From Clonostachys chloroleuca (Eukaryota; Ascomycota; Sordariomycetes; Hypocreales; Bionectriaceae), in NCBI GenBank assembly GCA_037952775.1, contig JBANAY010000004.1, positions 7,068,001 through 7,132,000 on the forward strand: a stretch of DNA of 64,000 nucleotides. The letters are read 5' to 3'. Made by a program: the position numbers and the translations under genes. Positions 45,613 through 55,863 of the stretch are shown here, piece after piece; within the stretch, counting starts at the first letter, position 1; each line of letters begins with the position of its first letter. The notes under the pieces are model-generated. The model ran no database searches. It was not told where the DNA came from and worked only from the letters and a program-made list of their open reading frames with translations.

Positions 45613-46997
45613 CTTGAAACAAGAGCAAGTTTGGGATAAGTAAATAATGATAATTCTGCCCGAAGGAATTTTCTTCGATAGAGATGATCTGAACTGCTTC
45701 ATAGTATCAGTGAATCTGGATTTATATACCTTGTCTAATGCCACAGAACAGGGATTCCCCATCCGAACAACGGGGGGCCAAGCAAGTCCGAGGAAGTACA
45801 CAAGTGAATGGTCTGATCCCTCGTCACAACGTTCCTGACCTGACAACCTTCGGAAAGCATACGAGAGCCCGAGTAGCCATTTAAATCTCCCGGGTGGACC
45901 CGGATAGCCTAACGAGTCACCCCATGTGATGGTCCTGCCAGAGTAATTGGCTCGGATCAGGCTGTGTGAGCTGTACATAAGATTGATTTAATTGGCGGGT
46001 TGGGTGACGGGTTGATGCGTGGGGGAGCGTCTCCGCGGAGAAGCTGTTCAGAGAGAAATTATCATCCAACAATTACAAATGCAGTTCATGCAAGCTACAT
46101 TAGCACAAACGTCCTTTACTGGAGATTCTATCCGATGTTGTCCATCGAAGGCCGAATCTGTTGATTGTGGTTCTTTATCATTGTGCTAAATGGATTCTGA
46201 ACCTCACTAGCTACTTCGGATGATGGTGGGGATTGATTGACGGTATTCAATAAATTATAATAGGGAAAGATAGGTACAGTCTCAGGGAAGAAATCTTCGC
46301 ATGCATTTATGAAATCAATGTGTGTCGGCCTCACAGCTCAGTTAAGCCAGGTTCCATCGCCATGAACGACCGTCGGTTTGTAAACTCTAAACTGGTGCAA
46401 AGAATAAACTTTGGATCCGGCCGTAACTCCTCGCGCAATCATAAGGATATATTTTCTTGGGGCCAATTCGTAGGTTTGTTCCATTTCTCTTGTTGTCACT
46501 GTTTCATTCTCAGTTTGACTAGTCAGGCACATCGAGTTGCACCAGGCTGGGTAATCTGGCGTGAGATAAAAGATAAGAATGAGGAGAGCCATGTAAAGGA
46601 AATAAGGTCATAACGATGTTCGACGTAACGATATCTTGATTGTGGCGATTCAAAATGTGTTTCCTGGGCTCTATGTAGACTTCATCTAATTTTCTATAAA
46701 AACTTCTACTTTCAGTGGAAAACCTTTGGTAAAAATAGTATTTACTTGATTTAGAAGGCTACCTATAAGAATACCTACCTTAATTACATTAATAACAAAG
46801 GTCTGTTTTTTGGTATCGTTATAGGCCTGGTTTACTGTGTGGTAACAGGTCACGTGCTATCACGAATGTTGCACATTAAATAATTTCGGGGTTTGAGTCT
46901 TCAAGACGCTCATTGTTGCCTAATTTACCCTCATTTTTCGGCGATTTGACACCACCAACTGCATTTTCATTCGGTCTCCTATCGCGTGTGTCTCAAG
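45613..46997. other. Intergenic, upstream of P450nor and of the nucleotidyltransferase-like gene
   Basis: About 1.4 kb between divergent genes. The first 150 bases next to P450nor may be coding leader. The part around 46.68-46.80 kb is AT-rich. No other gene seen. Confidence 0.5.
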
Positions 46998-47615
46998 ATG
47001 GATACAAACCCCGCACAGCTCCCTCTGAACCAACAGATTACACGCTTTCGCGAAATCGTTTCAAACAACCCAACACTCATGACTATCCTTTCTCGGGCCA
47101 CAACCTTGAAGCTGCCAAACTGGTATCTTGCTGCTGGTGCTGTTTCTCAAACAATCTGGAATGCCATGTCGTCATTTCCGCCTGAGACGGGCATACGCGA
47201 TTATGATCTTGTCTACTTTGACGATTCAGATCTCTCATATGAAGCGGAAGATGAAGTCATCCAAGCCGGTAGAGAGCTTTTTGCCGACCTACCAGTGGAA
47301 GTTGAGATCCGTAACCAGGCGCGAGTCCATTTATGGTTCGAGAAGAAGTTTGGCGTCCCTTGTCCTCCTCACAAAAGCGTGGAGGCAGGTATCGACACCT
47401 GGCATACAACAAGCGCAATGATTGGCCTGCGCTTGGAGGACACGGGGGAGTGGACAGTTTATGCCCCTCGAGGCTTGTCAGACTTCTTTAACATGATAGT
47501 GAGGCCGAATCCAATGATGGCAAAGAGGGAGCCGTACGAAAAGAAGACAAATCGTTGGAAGTCGATTTGGAGGAACGTCACGATAGAACCTTGGCCAGCG
47601 TCAGAGGATAAATAA
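46998..47615 (+). CDS. Nucleotidyltransferase-fold protein (PF06042/COG3575 type)
   Basis: Single exon, 205 residues. The N-terminal part carries the family pattern LPNWYLAAGAVSQTIWN followed by GIRDYDLVYFDDSDLSYEAE, where the DxD-like acidic residues correspond to metal ligands of the nucleotidyltransferase fold. Further conserved pieces are VEIRNQARVHLWFEKKFG and the C-terminal WTVYAPRGLSDFFNMIVRPN. The family is widespread in bacteria and fungi and its substrate is unknown. The start at 46998 (AAGATGG) is preferred to an upstream non-ATG. The gene converges with the GMC oxidoreductase; stops are about 180 bases apart. Confidence 0.85.
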   Translation: MDTNPAQLPLNQQITRFREIVSNNPTLMTILSRATTLKLPNWYLAAGAVSQTIWNAMSSFPPETGIRDYDLVYFDDSDLSYEAEDEVIQAGRELFADLPVEVEIRNQARVHLWFEKKFGVPCPPHKSVEAGIDTWHTTSAMIGLRLEDTGEWTVYAPRGLSDFFNMIVRPNPMMAKREPYEKKTNRWKSIWRNVTIEPWPASEDK

Positions 47616-47798
47616 GGCAGTCGCTCGCTTTTGAGATCAAAATCACAGCTAGAACGGGACTCAACTCCTCGATAGACCAAAGATTCCTGCTTTTTGTATC
47701 TATCACTGATCCATTCTCGTTGATAACGCTGCCCTAATTCATTGGTAAAATTTTCGATATAGGGTACATAAGTTGTTTAAGTCTAGAAAAGGCAAATC

Positions 47799-49623
47799 CT
47801 AACGTCGAATTTCGCTATGATCAATTATAAGACTGGCTTTCCATTTAGACGGTACTCTGCTACAAAGCTTCTCGGCAGCCAGCATACCAATTTGATAAGC
47901 GGCAGTCTGTGTGTGGGAGCTGTGATTCTCTGTTAGTATTAGATGCCAATAATGATTCATATAAGCAACAATCAGTTTCAGACTCGCCTCACAAGAACGG
48001 GCAGGACACTCAGGTCAGCCACACGGAGACCCTTAACGCCCTTTACAGAGAACTGAGTGTCCACAACAGCAGTCTCATCGCCATGGCGGCCCATCTTACA
48101 GCTACCGACAGTATGCCATGTGCTTGTGCAGTCCTTGTTCCAGAATGCCAGAATGCTCTCGTCGCTATCATCTTTGGGTACGTCAAAGGCGGCCTGAGTA
48201 GGGTGCTCATCCTTTCTGAAGGTGGTGCTGCCGGTAACTCCCAAAACTTCCTTGGTTGCTTCGATAGCCACACGTCGGTCATAAGGATGAGCCATGAAGC
48301 CGATGTCAAAGTCCAATGGCACTGTAGGATCATCTGAAACAAGCCTCATACTACCATTGTATTGCGAGTTGTGGACGAAAACAAGGACGGACAGCAAAGG
48401 GGGCTGGTTTCGGAGGCGAGATAGTACTCAGGAGCAATACCTAGAACGGCAATCTCGTACGTGGGAACAGTGGGCATCTCAAGGCGGGCTTGCTCCTCTT
48501 TAGGCAGACTCTTGAACTCTTGACTATTGAGGACAGCATCGCTCTTGAAAAAGCCCATGTTCATGGCCGTTCCAAGGTTAGTGAAGTGGCCGGTTCGGTA
48601 GAGGTTCCACTCACGGAGGGCTGCTTCCTGGCGGGCCTTGTCGCGGAAGAAGGCTGCGACCTCGTTCGACTCCTCGGACCGGCCGTACTTCAAGGCCACG
48701 TGGTAATGGTCCTTGGTGTTCTGACCCACGAATTTGTTATTAACAATAGTTCGAATGCCAAACTTGCTGAGCTGTTCAGCCGGTCCAATCCCAGAGTGCA
48801 TTAGGATCTTCGGCGTGTCGAGGGCACCAGCAGAGAGAATGACTTCCTTGCGCGCACTCAGCACCGTGCCATCGAGCAGGGATATACCGGTCGCTTGGTT
48901 CCCTTCAAATATTACTAGGCGCACCTGAGACGCCGTCTTGATGTGAAGATTAGAGGGAAGCGGGTAAAGAAGGTTGTCCGCCGTAACACGAGTACCACGA
49001 TGTACAGTCTTTGGACAAATAGAAATCCCGAGAGAATTGCCATTGCCCAGGTCAGTGTTGATGGGGTATCCGTTATCGGACCAAATGTCCATCATCTCAG
49101 TGGCGTAGCTATCCCACCTATTATCAAAACCGATATGGAGAGGCCCTGAATAGCCATGGTCGGCAGCTTTGGTGTTCAGATATCTCTCCGTTCCGGCTGG
49201 GACCTCCGGATGCTTATCATGATATGTCTCGAGCGCCTTGTAACGTCGCTTAGCATTCTCCCACCGCCAAGAGGGATCGCCAGTGACATCAGCGATGGCC
49301 TCAAAGTCGTCGCGAGGCGGGACGGTCCAGGCTGTGAAGTTGACTGCCGATGAGCCACCGAGGCCAGCGCCACGGGTCAAATCGATTTTGCGACCGGAGA
49401 GAGCCTGCTGAGGTTTGCTTTCGTACAGTTTGGTCTGGTCAGGGTTCATCTTCTGGACAAAGAGGTTTCCAATCACGCGGTTGCTAGCGTCGTTGTTGAT
49501 ACCGCCGGCCTCGACCAAGCAAACGGAGGGTCGGCTTAGGCTGTTGGCAAGGCCACGTGCGAGGCTGCAGCCAGCCGGGCCAGCACCAACAACGATGAAA
49601 TCGTTTTCATTGTTGGAGGCCAT
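47799..49623 (-). CDS. GMC oxidoreductase (choline dehydrogenase/AA3-like), one frameshift
   Basis: Exon 1 is 49623-47993 and exon 2 is 47927-47799, about 586 residues with one base restored. FAD site VVGAGPAGCSLARGLA; GMC signatures GAGLGGSSAVNFTAW and GALDTPKILMHSGIG. The catalytic His is probably in TSTWHTVGSCKMG, and the second active-site His/Asn pair lies across the intron in NHSSHTQTAAYQIG. At 48399-48403 a run of five Gs (C on the coding strand) breaks the frame after ASETSP; a sixth gives SPPLLSVLVFVHNSQYNG. Family members oxidise alcohols, sugars or choline with FAD. There is no signal peptide, which argues for an intracellular enzyme. The intron acceptor used is TAACAGAG, the second of two AGs. 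Confidence 0.88.
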
Positions 49624-51942
49624 GATTGCCGCCGGATGAGATGTGCCGGACTGAGTGGCTATTAAGAACTGCCCTGCTTCTTTGCCGTCCTCTCGTAGGA
49701 AGGTAGAACGTAAATGATTGGGACGTTGGATCGATTCCTCGAGACTAACGTCTTATCACAAGAGCAAACTATCTAGGAGAAGCCCCTGAAGAATAGACCC
49801 ACGGTCAATGATGCGAGCCTTGGATGGACCAACAAGATAACTTACGCCCAATTATGTTACAACCCTTTTTTGTTCAAGACTTCTAGGATGATGCATGGCG
49901 ACGGTGCATAGAGCTATCCTCGTTGGGGAAGAACAGGTTCCACGGCCTCACGCTAGACAAATAACGCGGCCCTACGCCTGAGATCCGCAGGACCGGAGGA
50001 TAAGGCTGATGCCGTCGACATGCTTCGTAAGCGCTGTTCTGATCTACATACGAGTGACGAATAACTCACCATGAACCCAGACGGCTGGTCTTGTCGATGT
50101 TCCGAGCTCTTCAATGCTAACATCGGACTCAGCAGTGGTGTCGACACGTTGAAAGAAAAGATGAAGGGCCCATGGCGAGATCATCTTCGATCTTGCATGA
50201 GATGAGATTCCCACATGGGTCAGCCCCTGCGGGAGGGTTATTTTGCCGTCTGCTAGGGTTGGCCATGCAGTCTCACTCACCTCAACTGTACCACTGCAGC
50301 CCAGCTGAGCAATGCTGCGCTACTATTTTCGATCAGTGGGTTGCTTTGCATAGCCCTCAAATTCGAGCCCAACAATTGGATGCTACTCTCTCGCCCATGC
50401 TGTTATGGCGACTAGTGATTCGAATGCAGACTTTTTGCGGACCTAGAATCGACTTTTGTCGACTGAGTGGAGAGGATCAACCAGGTCTAAGACAGCGTTG
50501 CCGCCCGTTCCAAGGTCATTGCTTGACTAGTCTAGCATGTGGCTAATAAGAAGCGATCTGGGTGCCACGTAGCAGTTCGTTCTTGACTCAGTCAGCAATA
50601 AGGAGGATCATTATTGATCCCAATGTCTCCATGACTCGAGATTAGCTATGGCCAAGGCGAAGATCACAGCACGGGAGCTCTGAGATGATTACCTGCGTGG
50701 AGAAGAGCGGGCAATGCAGCAAAGGTATCCCTAATACTGTCAGACCAACCAAGTTACATGACTCGACCGAAAAGTCACTCGTGACACAACAGGACGCCAC
50801 GCCACCAACAATGTGACTCTAGGACCGCGAACAGTGGAGCCATGTGAATCCCTACATCCCTTGTTCTCAAAAACGACGGCTGATTGACGGGCTGAAAGAT
50901 GTTCATTGCAGCAAAAACCACTGATCATCGAGTAGTGAGCATTAGTGGCTCTCGCATTGACGTGTTAGCAAGTTGATTTCCGGACAGCTCCACACAGCGA
51001 AGCGAGACAAACAACCGCTTAGTAGCTTGCCACGACTGAAATACATATGACAGCATGCATGATATTCGGTGAATAATTGTGAGTGCGATTTATGCGTGCA
51101 GTTTTGGCCCGCAACAACCTCGTGAGCGACTAGGATTGAATAAGTATTGCAGTTCTAGCTGGAAAAGAACGAGTGGAAAAAGAAACAAAAATGAACATCA
51201 CCAATTTCAGAATTTAAATAATGTCTCCGCTAATTTCCCGAAAGATCTTGGTTTGCTTTGTGATTCGGTTTTTATGCTCACGGGCATCACTCAGCTCATA
51301 AACAAGGATCGAATATCCGCAGTTGACACTTGCAGCAAAATTTCAGTAGATAAATTTCACCTTGGCTGACAACCTATTCAGTCATTAAAATGTCAAACCA
51401 AACTTGTGCTCACATATGTGTACCTATTTGGTATCTTTACTCTTATGGAGGCGCGCTCTTTAGCATCAAAAGTGTTTCTACATCCGCCACTCCAGGGTAG
51501 GTCACACTTATGGGAAGTTCCATGTCATATTATAATGTCTTCGAGCGATAGCAACAACTAATAGTCACAAATAAACCAAAAAATAAACTCTCATTACGAA
51601 ATACCTTGGGGATCCCATTTATGTGCTGTAGTCATGAAATGCGGATGGGATGCCATCCCACCTTGATCTTGAATCCACTACACCTAAATCATTTTACTTT
51701 CTGAGGCTGATACGTGCGAAAGTATTTTCAGTAGCAATTGTCTTGTTAAATCTATTGAGCTGGAACCTAAAACTCATCATGTTGCAAGTAAAGAGCTACA
51801 CATCTTCTCTCTAGCTAGTTAAACAGCCTCCTGTAACCCATGAAGGTTTGCTTTAGCCCAAGTCTTCCTACGTAGGACTATTTCACCCGCTATCCCGCCA
51901 TTTTTAAACCCTGGTTGGTGACTAGCGTGCATGCCAATCTAA
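49624..51942. other. Intergenic, no gene seen
   Basis: About 2.3 kb upstream of the GMC gene and downstream of the glucuronan lyase. Short frames only; no repeats or RNA genes recognised. Confidence 0.55.
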
Positions 51943-52884
51943 CTAGGTGGAAATCCCAGCAACGGCGGCGATATCTGAAAGAGCTGTACCAATGACGACG
52001 TTGTAGATATACGAATCGCAGGCATTGTTAGTGTTTGCGCCGTAGAGACCAACCTTGGGATCAGAACTCTGGACGGGGCCAGGCCAGTAATTCCCGGGCA
52101 GCTTCTGGACGTGTTCTCCTGTAGTTGGGTGAATAAACGTGGCCAAACCACCGTTGAAGTATAGTTGGACGAAGCCTTTCTCGTGAGTATCGACGACAAT
52201 CCCGAATCGGTAAGTTTTGCCCATGGTCAATGTCTTGGTCCAGATTGTGTCAGCACCTTTCTTGGTAGGGTCAGGCTGCACGCCGAAATGACTGTTACAG
52301 AACATCTCATATGTCAGTAAACTTGAGCTGAGGAGGGCACAGAAGGGGTTATGACTTACATTGTGTGGGCCTCGTTGCCGTCGGGATCCTTTCTAAAGAC
52401 CAGTGCAGCGGGAATGTTATCAGTTGGTACAGTCTGACCGTCGTAGTTCTTCCTGAAGTAAAAAAGATTCACCGGTTAGCAGTTTCTTCGGCCACCCAGC
52501 GACTTACGCAATAAAAAGATGACAGTATCTCATGACTTACCACTGGAAAACAATGGTCCCGGCCTCCACAGCGTCAAAACGAACTTTATAGCCAATGTAG
52601 TACACGGCGTTCTTGGTCGTCTTGCCCTTCAACGCGTGGTACTCAGCACGTGTGAAGTGAGCATCTTTGTGGACATGGGCAGCCGCCACACCGACCGGGT
52701 CCTTCTTCGTTTCGAAGTACACAGAGCTGTTCATGCCTTTGCCCGAGGGCCAATCAGCGCGCTCCCATCCCTCGAGATTGAGAAGACCAAGGACCTTCGG
52801 ATCATCTCCTGCGGCCGCATCATATTTCACGAGCACAGTGGCGCATGCCAGTTGGAAGAACGGAAGGATGTTGAGAAGGTGCAT
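51943..52884 (-). CDS. Glucuronan lyase, polysaccharide lyase family 20, secreted
   Basis: Three exons (52884-52541, 52452-52360, 52291-51943) give 261 residues. A short signal peptide, MHLLNILPFFQLACATV, precedes a beta-jelly-roll type protein with VYYIGYKVRFDAVEAGTIVF, TYRFGIVVDTHEKGFVQLYF and the C-terminal DSYIYNVVIGTALSDIAAV, which matches the end of Trichoderma-type PL20 enzymes. PL20 cuts beta-1,4-glucuronan by beta-elimination outside the cell. About 100 bases upstream on the coding strand lies TATAAAAG just after CCAAT. All introns are in phase. Confidence 0.9.
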
Positions 52885-53673
52885 TACGAAAGAAGGACTT
52901 GAGGACTTTGTCTGTGGCTCTGCCTATTGGGTTGATTGACGAGGATGCTGAAATGAAGAGAGACCTGAGGACTATGGGCAGCTTTTATATTGGTCTTGAG
53001 GTTGATCCTACGCCACAAATGAGCTGCAATGTGGATGATACTCGACTCTTGAGCCCAAGTTAGGCAGTCCTCTGTAATGCACTTTTGCTCGGAGAGAAGC
53101 AGAGGGTAGAGCGGGGGAGGAAAAATGAAGAGCAGCTATTGATATGGAGTCTCTGAAGCTATCTGGCTGCCGTTATTCCGCACGAAAGTACAAATATCAA
53201 AGGGAAAGACTATGAAACGAGCCATGTACCAAATGCCGAGGTGAGAATCACAAAGTAAGAGAACATCTTGCTGAAAGAAGGTGATCTCCCCGAGCGCGGC
53301 TCCTAAAAGTGGACACAAGTGTGGGAGAGTCCAGCTGAAGGATACAAATGGCCCAAATAAGCTGATTCAGCGTTGTGTGTGGCCTCCTCGCTCGGAATGG
53401 CAACTGACTCTGACTGTGCCCTGCATGCCTTCTCGCTAATTAGATACAGCTTCTACTTTGTATGGTTTCAGCCGTAATGTCACAGGCCAGATCCGATCAC
53501 TCATTCACATTGACGGGTATCTTTGAGAAGTAAAGAAGAGGGGATCTGTTCTGCCAGAGGTTGGAGACATTAATTGAGCTGAAAGGAAATAGACATAACT
53601 TGCTATTGTGAAACATGGAAAAATAATAATACAAAATAGTCCTGTTTTCTGGTACTTGGAAGTAATTCTTTGG
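52885..53673. other. Intergenic, glucuronan lyase promoter
   Basis: About 790 bases. It contains a CCAAT/TATAAAA pair on the minus strand near 52981-52994, well placed for the lyase. Nothing else recognised. Confidence 0.5.
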
Positions 53674-54898
53674 TTACCATTCCGCACCTCTCGTATTCAA
53701 AGGTGTATGGAGCATTCTTTCTCCCCTATCATTCGGTAAAGGCAACCGCCCTCCTCTGATATTAACTTGCAGGGACTGGTGGAGAAGCCTTGGCTCTCCG
53801 AGACCTGCATCTCTTTTGTTCCGAAGGGCAACGAACTCCTCCTCTGTGACACCGGCTTTGAGATGTTTGTTTTCGGCCTTGTGATCCTTGACACTTGCCC
53901 ATGCCACGGGACCATCGCGGCCCTCTGGAGGATAATCATGCCCTACCCAGATCTTTACTGCATCTGGTAACTCAAGTAGCTTGTGAGTGGACTGAAACAA
54001 GGTGCTTGCGCTACCGCCTGGGAAATCGCAGCGGGCAGTTCCAATATCCGTATGGAAGATCGAGTCACCGCAAAAAACATTATCTGTCAAGAGCTGGTCA
54101 GTTTCAACCTCCAACTGAGGAGAAGACGATTGCTTCAAATTGCAAGGGATGAATCATACCTCCAATTCTGTAGCCTATATGATCAGGCGTGTGGCCAGGC
54201 AAGTGCATCACGGATGCATCGAGAGATCCGATCTTGAAGGTCTCCTCATCCTCGAAGAGCTTGTCAAAAACAACACTATACTCCTCCCCGGGAACTCCAT
54301 AGCGAGTACCGAAGAATTTCTGGACCCCTCCAATGCGCTTCCCGATGCCAATGGAAGGCTGAAAGCCACCCTGCTCTTCGCCTAGCCGCTTCTGAAGATA
54401 CGATGCCGCAGTGAGGTGGTCAGCGTGCGCATGGGTCTCCAAGATTCTGGACACTTTGTAGCCATTATCCTTCACTAGAGATAGTAGTTTGTCGGCCGAG
54501 GTGGTGGTGATGGCTCGAGAAACGGGGTCAAAATCCAGGACAGGGTCGACTATGGCCGCTGTCAATGTGGCCGGATCTGCCACCACGTACTGCCACGTGC
54601 AGGTCACGTCTTCAAAGATGTCATGGATGACGGGCTCGCTGCTAGCTGGGGCTACGGTAGGGTAGGATGCTTGGGTAGCCACGCCGGCTGTTGCATGCTG
54701 GGAATGGGGCTGGCTTGGCCTCGGCGCAGCCAATCCATTGTCGCGAGCTGGACGTTGTCCGCTCGTAGGGCTCGCAACTGTTGCCTGTGACCTGATTTGA
54801 AGACATGTCAACGTTTCTCTGGCCTGCAACCCTCTTCTTGAAGATGTTTGCAGGAGACGGGTGCTCCCTCTTCGGAGTTGAGGACGCAGCGCATACAT
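53674..54898 (-). CDS. ETHE1: ETHE1-type persulfide dioxygenase, mitochondrial
   Basis: Two exons (54898-54160, 54083-53674) give 382 residues. The metallo-beta-lactamase fold shows THAHADHL (His156, His158, Asp160, His161), His236 in LPGHTPDH, Asp253 in CGDSIF and a late His in WVGHDYPPEG. Three of these (two His and an Asp) hold one iron in ETHE1 enzymes. These oxidise glutathione persulfide to sulfite with O2 in the mitochondrial matrix. The first 85 residues are Arg/Ser/Gln-rich and nearly free of acids near the start, fitting a mitochondrial presequence plus linker. The C-terminal 50 residues after NIRGGRLPLP are usual. It is divergent from sulfide:quinone oxidoreductase, the enzyme that makes its substrate. 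Confidence 0.93.
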
Positions 54899-55017
54899 TG
54901 TGGTAAGCAGTTTGGATGCTTAATTAGGTTTCTTGGATTGAATGGAGATCAAGAGGCAAAGCAGAGGCGTACAGAGCGAGTGTCGCCCGAAGAAATATTG
55001 ATAATGGTCGCCGAACA

Positions 55018-55073
55018 CTCCGGACCGTCAGTCGGCGATCAGTCGGCGACCGGTTCCGAGCGTCGGTCCGGAG
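55018..55073. promoter_or_regulatory. 10-bp inverted repeat CTCCGGACCG/CGGTCCGGAG
   Basis: Left arm at 55018-55027, right arm at 55064-55073, perfect over 10 bp with 36 bases between. Each arm contains CCGGA and CGG/CCG triplets, the usual contacts of Zn2Cys6 dimers. Function inferred from content and position. Confidence 0.65.
55028..55049. repeat. 11-bp perfect tandem repeat inside the dyad
   Basis: TCAGTCGGCGA at 55028-55038 repeated exactly at 55039-55049, one helical turn apart, each with a CGGCG core. Confidence 0.85.
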
Positions 55074-55863
55074 GCTGCTGGAGCCACCGACTGCCTCCCA
55101 CCGTCCCTATCAGCCTTGACCTGATGACATATGATGCTTCATGCATCTGTTTCATGGGTCCGGGGTTACTTGGAAGAAAACTCTCCTGCCCCCTCCTCTT
55201 CCTTGTTTCCGCCCGGGGCTGTACCCATCAACACCGATGCCGATGGCCGGGGCTGTCAGAGAGCCAACGGCCGGATGTTGGAAATTTAACCTCTTGGCAG
55301 TTGCAAAGCCTTGTCTTGACTGTCCACTACCCCGTTCCTGTCATCCTTGTCCAACCCGGTCGGCGGCAGAGTCTAAAATAGTTCCCATGTGTTCCGAGCC
55401 GTTGAGCTGGCCAGTCCCGCCCTGGTCTCCCCCAAGGTTATCTATCGTAGTAGTTTCCTCCATCCCTGGTCTGACTCCTGATGTAATAACTTGCTCACAT
55501 CTTAGATTTCTCCCTGCACAATGCACTCAGCCATGAATCGGTCACCGGACCTCCGCGGTACTCGGCGCATTGACAGACAGTCTCACTCAACACTCTGGTC
55601 AGTATTTCTTACTCGTCTGTGCGTCCGCAATTCGGCGAATTCAGGACAACACAACTCCTAAGCTTTCATGCTATTCAGTACTGCCCGTCCCGCAGCCGCC
55701 TTGCCGAACTGTCCGTGGCTCCGTCCCTCCAATCTCTCACTTGATCTCTCCAGTGGGTCGGCTTCCTTTATTCTCGCTCATTTATAGCCGTCTAAGTTTC
55801 TTCAGCTTTCATCTTTCGTTCTCTTTTCTTCGTCTTTCTCCCAACCCTTCAGTTCCATTCGCA

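Larger units (their letters stand above)
54899..55863. promoter_or_regulatory. Divergent ETHE1/SQR promoter with CGG-rich dyad
   Basis: 965 bases shared by the two sulfide-oxidation genes. Near the ETHE1 side, 55018-55073 holds a perfect 10-bp inverted repeat around a perfect 11-bp tandem repeat (separate entries). The last 75 bases before the SQR ATG are CT-rich, as in many strongly expressed fungal genes. The SQR frame is open upstream as far as 55570, but MLCQSIKPAA at 55864 gives the expected mitochondrial start. Confidence 0.6.

Noticed and set aside
55570..55863. 98-codon N-terminal extension of SQR
   Set aside because: Low-complexity, CT-rich promoter-like sequence; the mitochondrial presequence begins cleanly at 55864.
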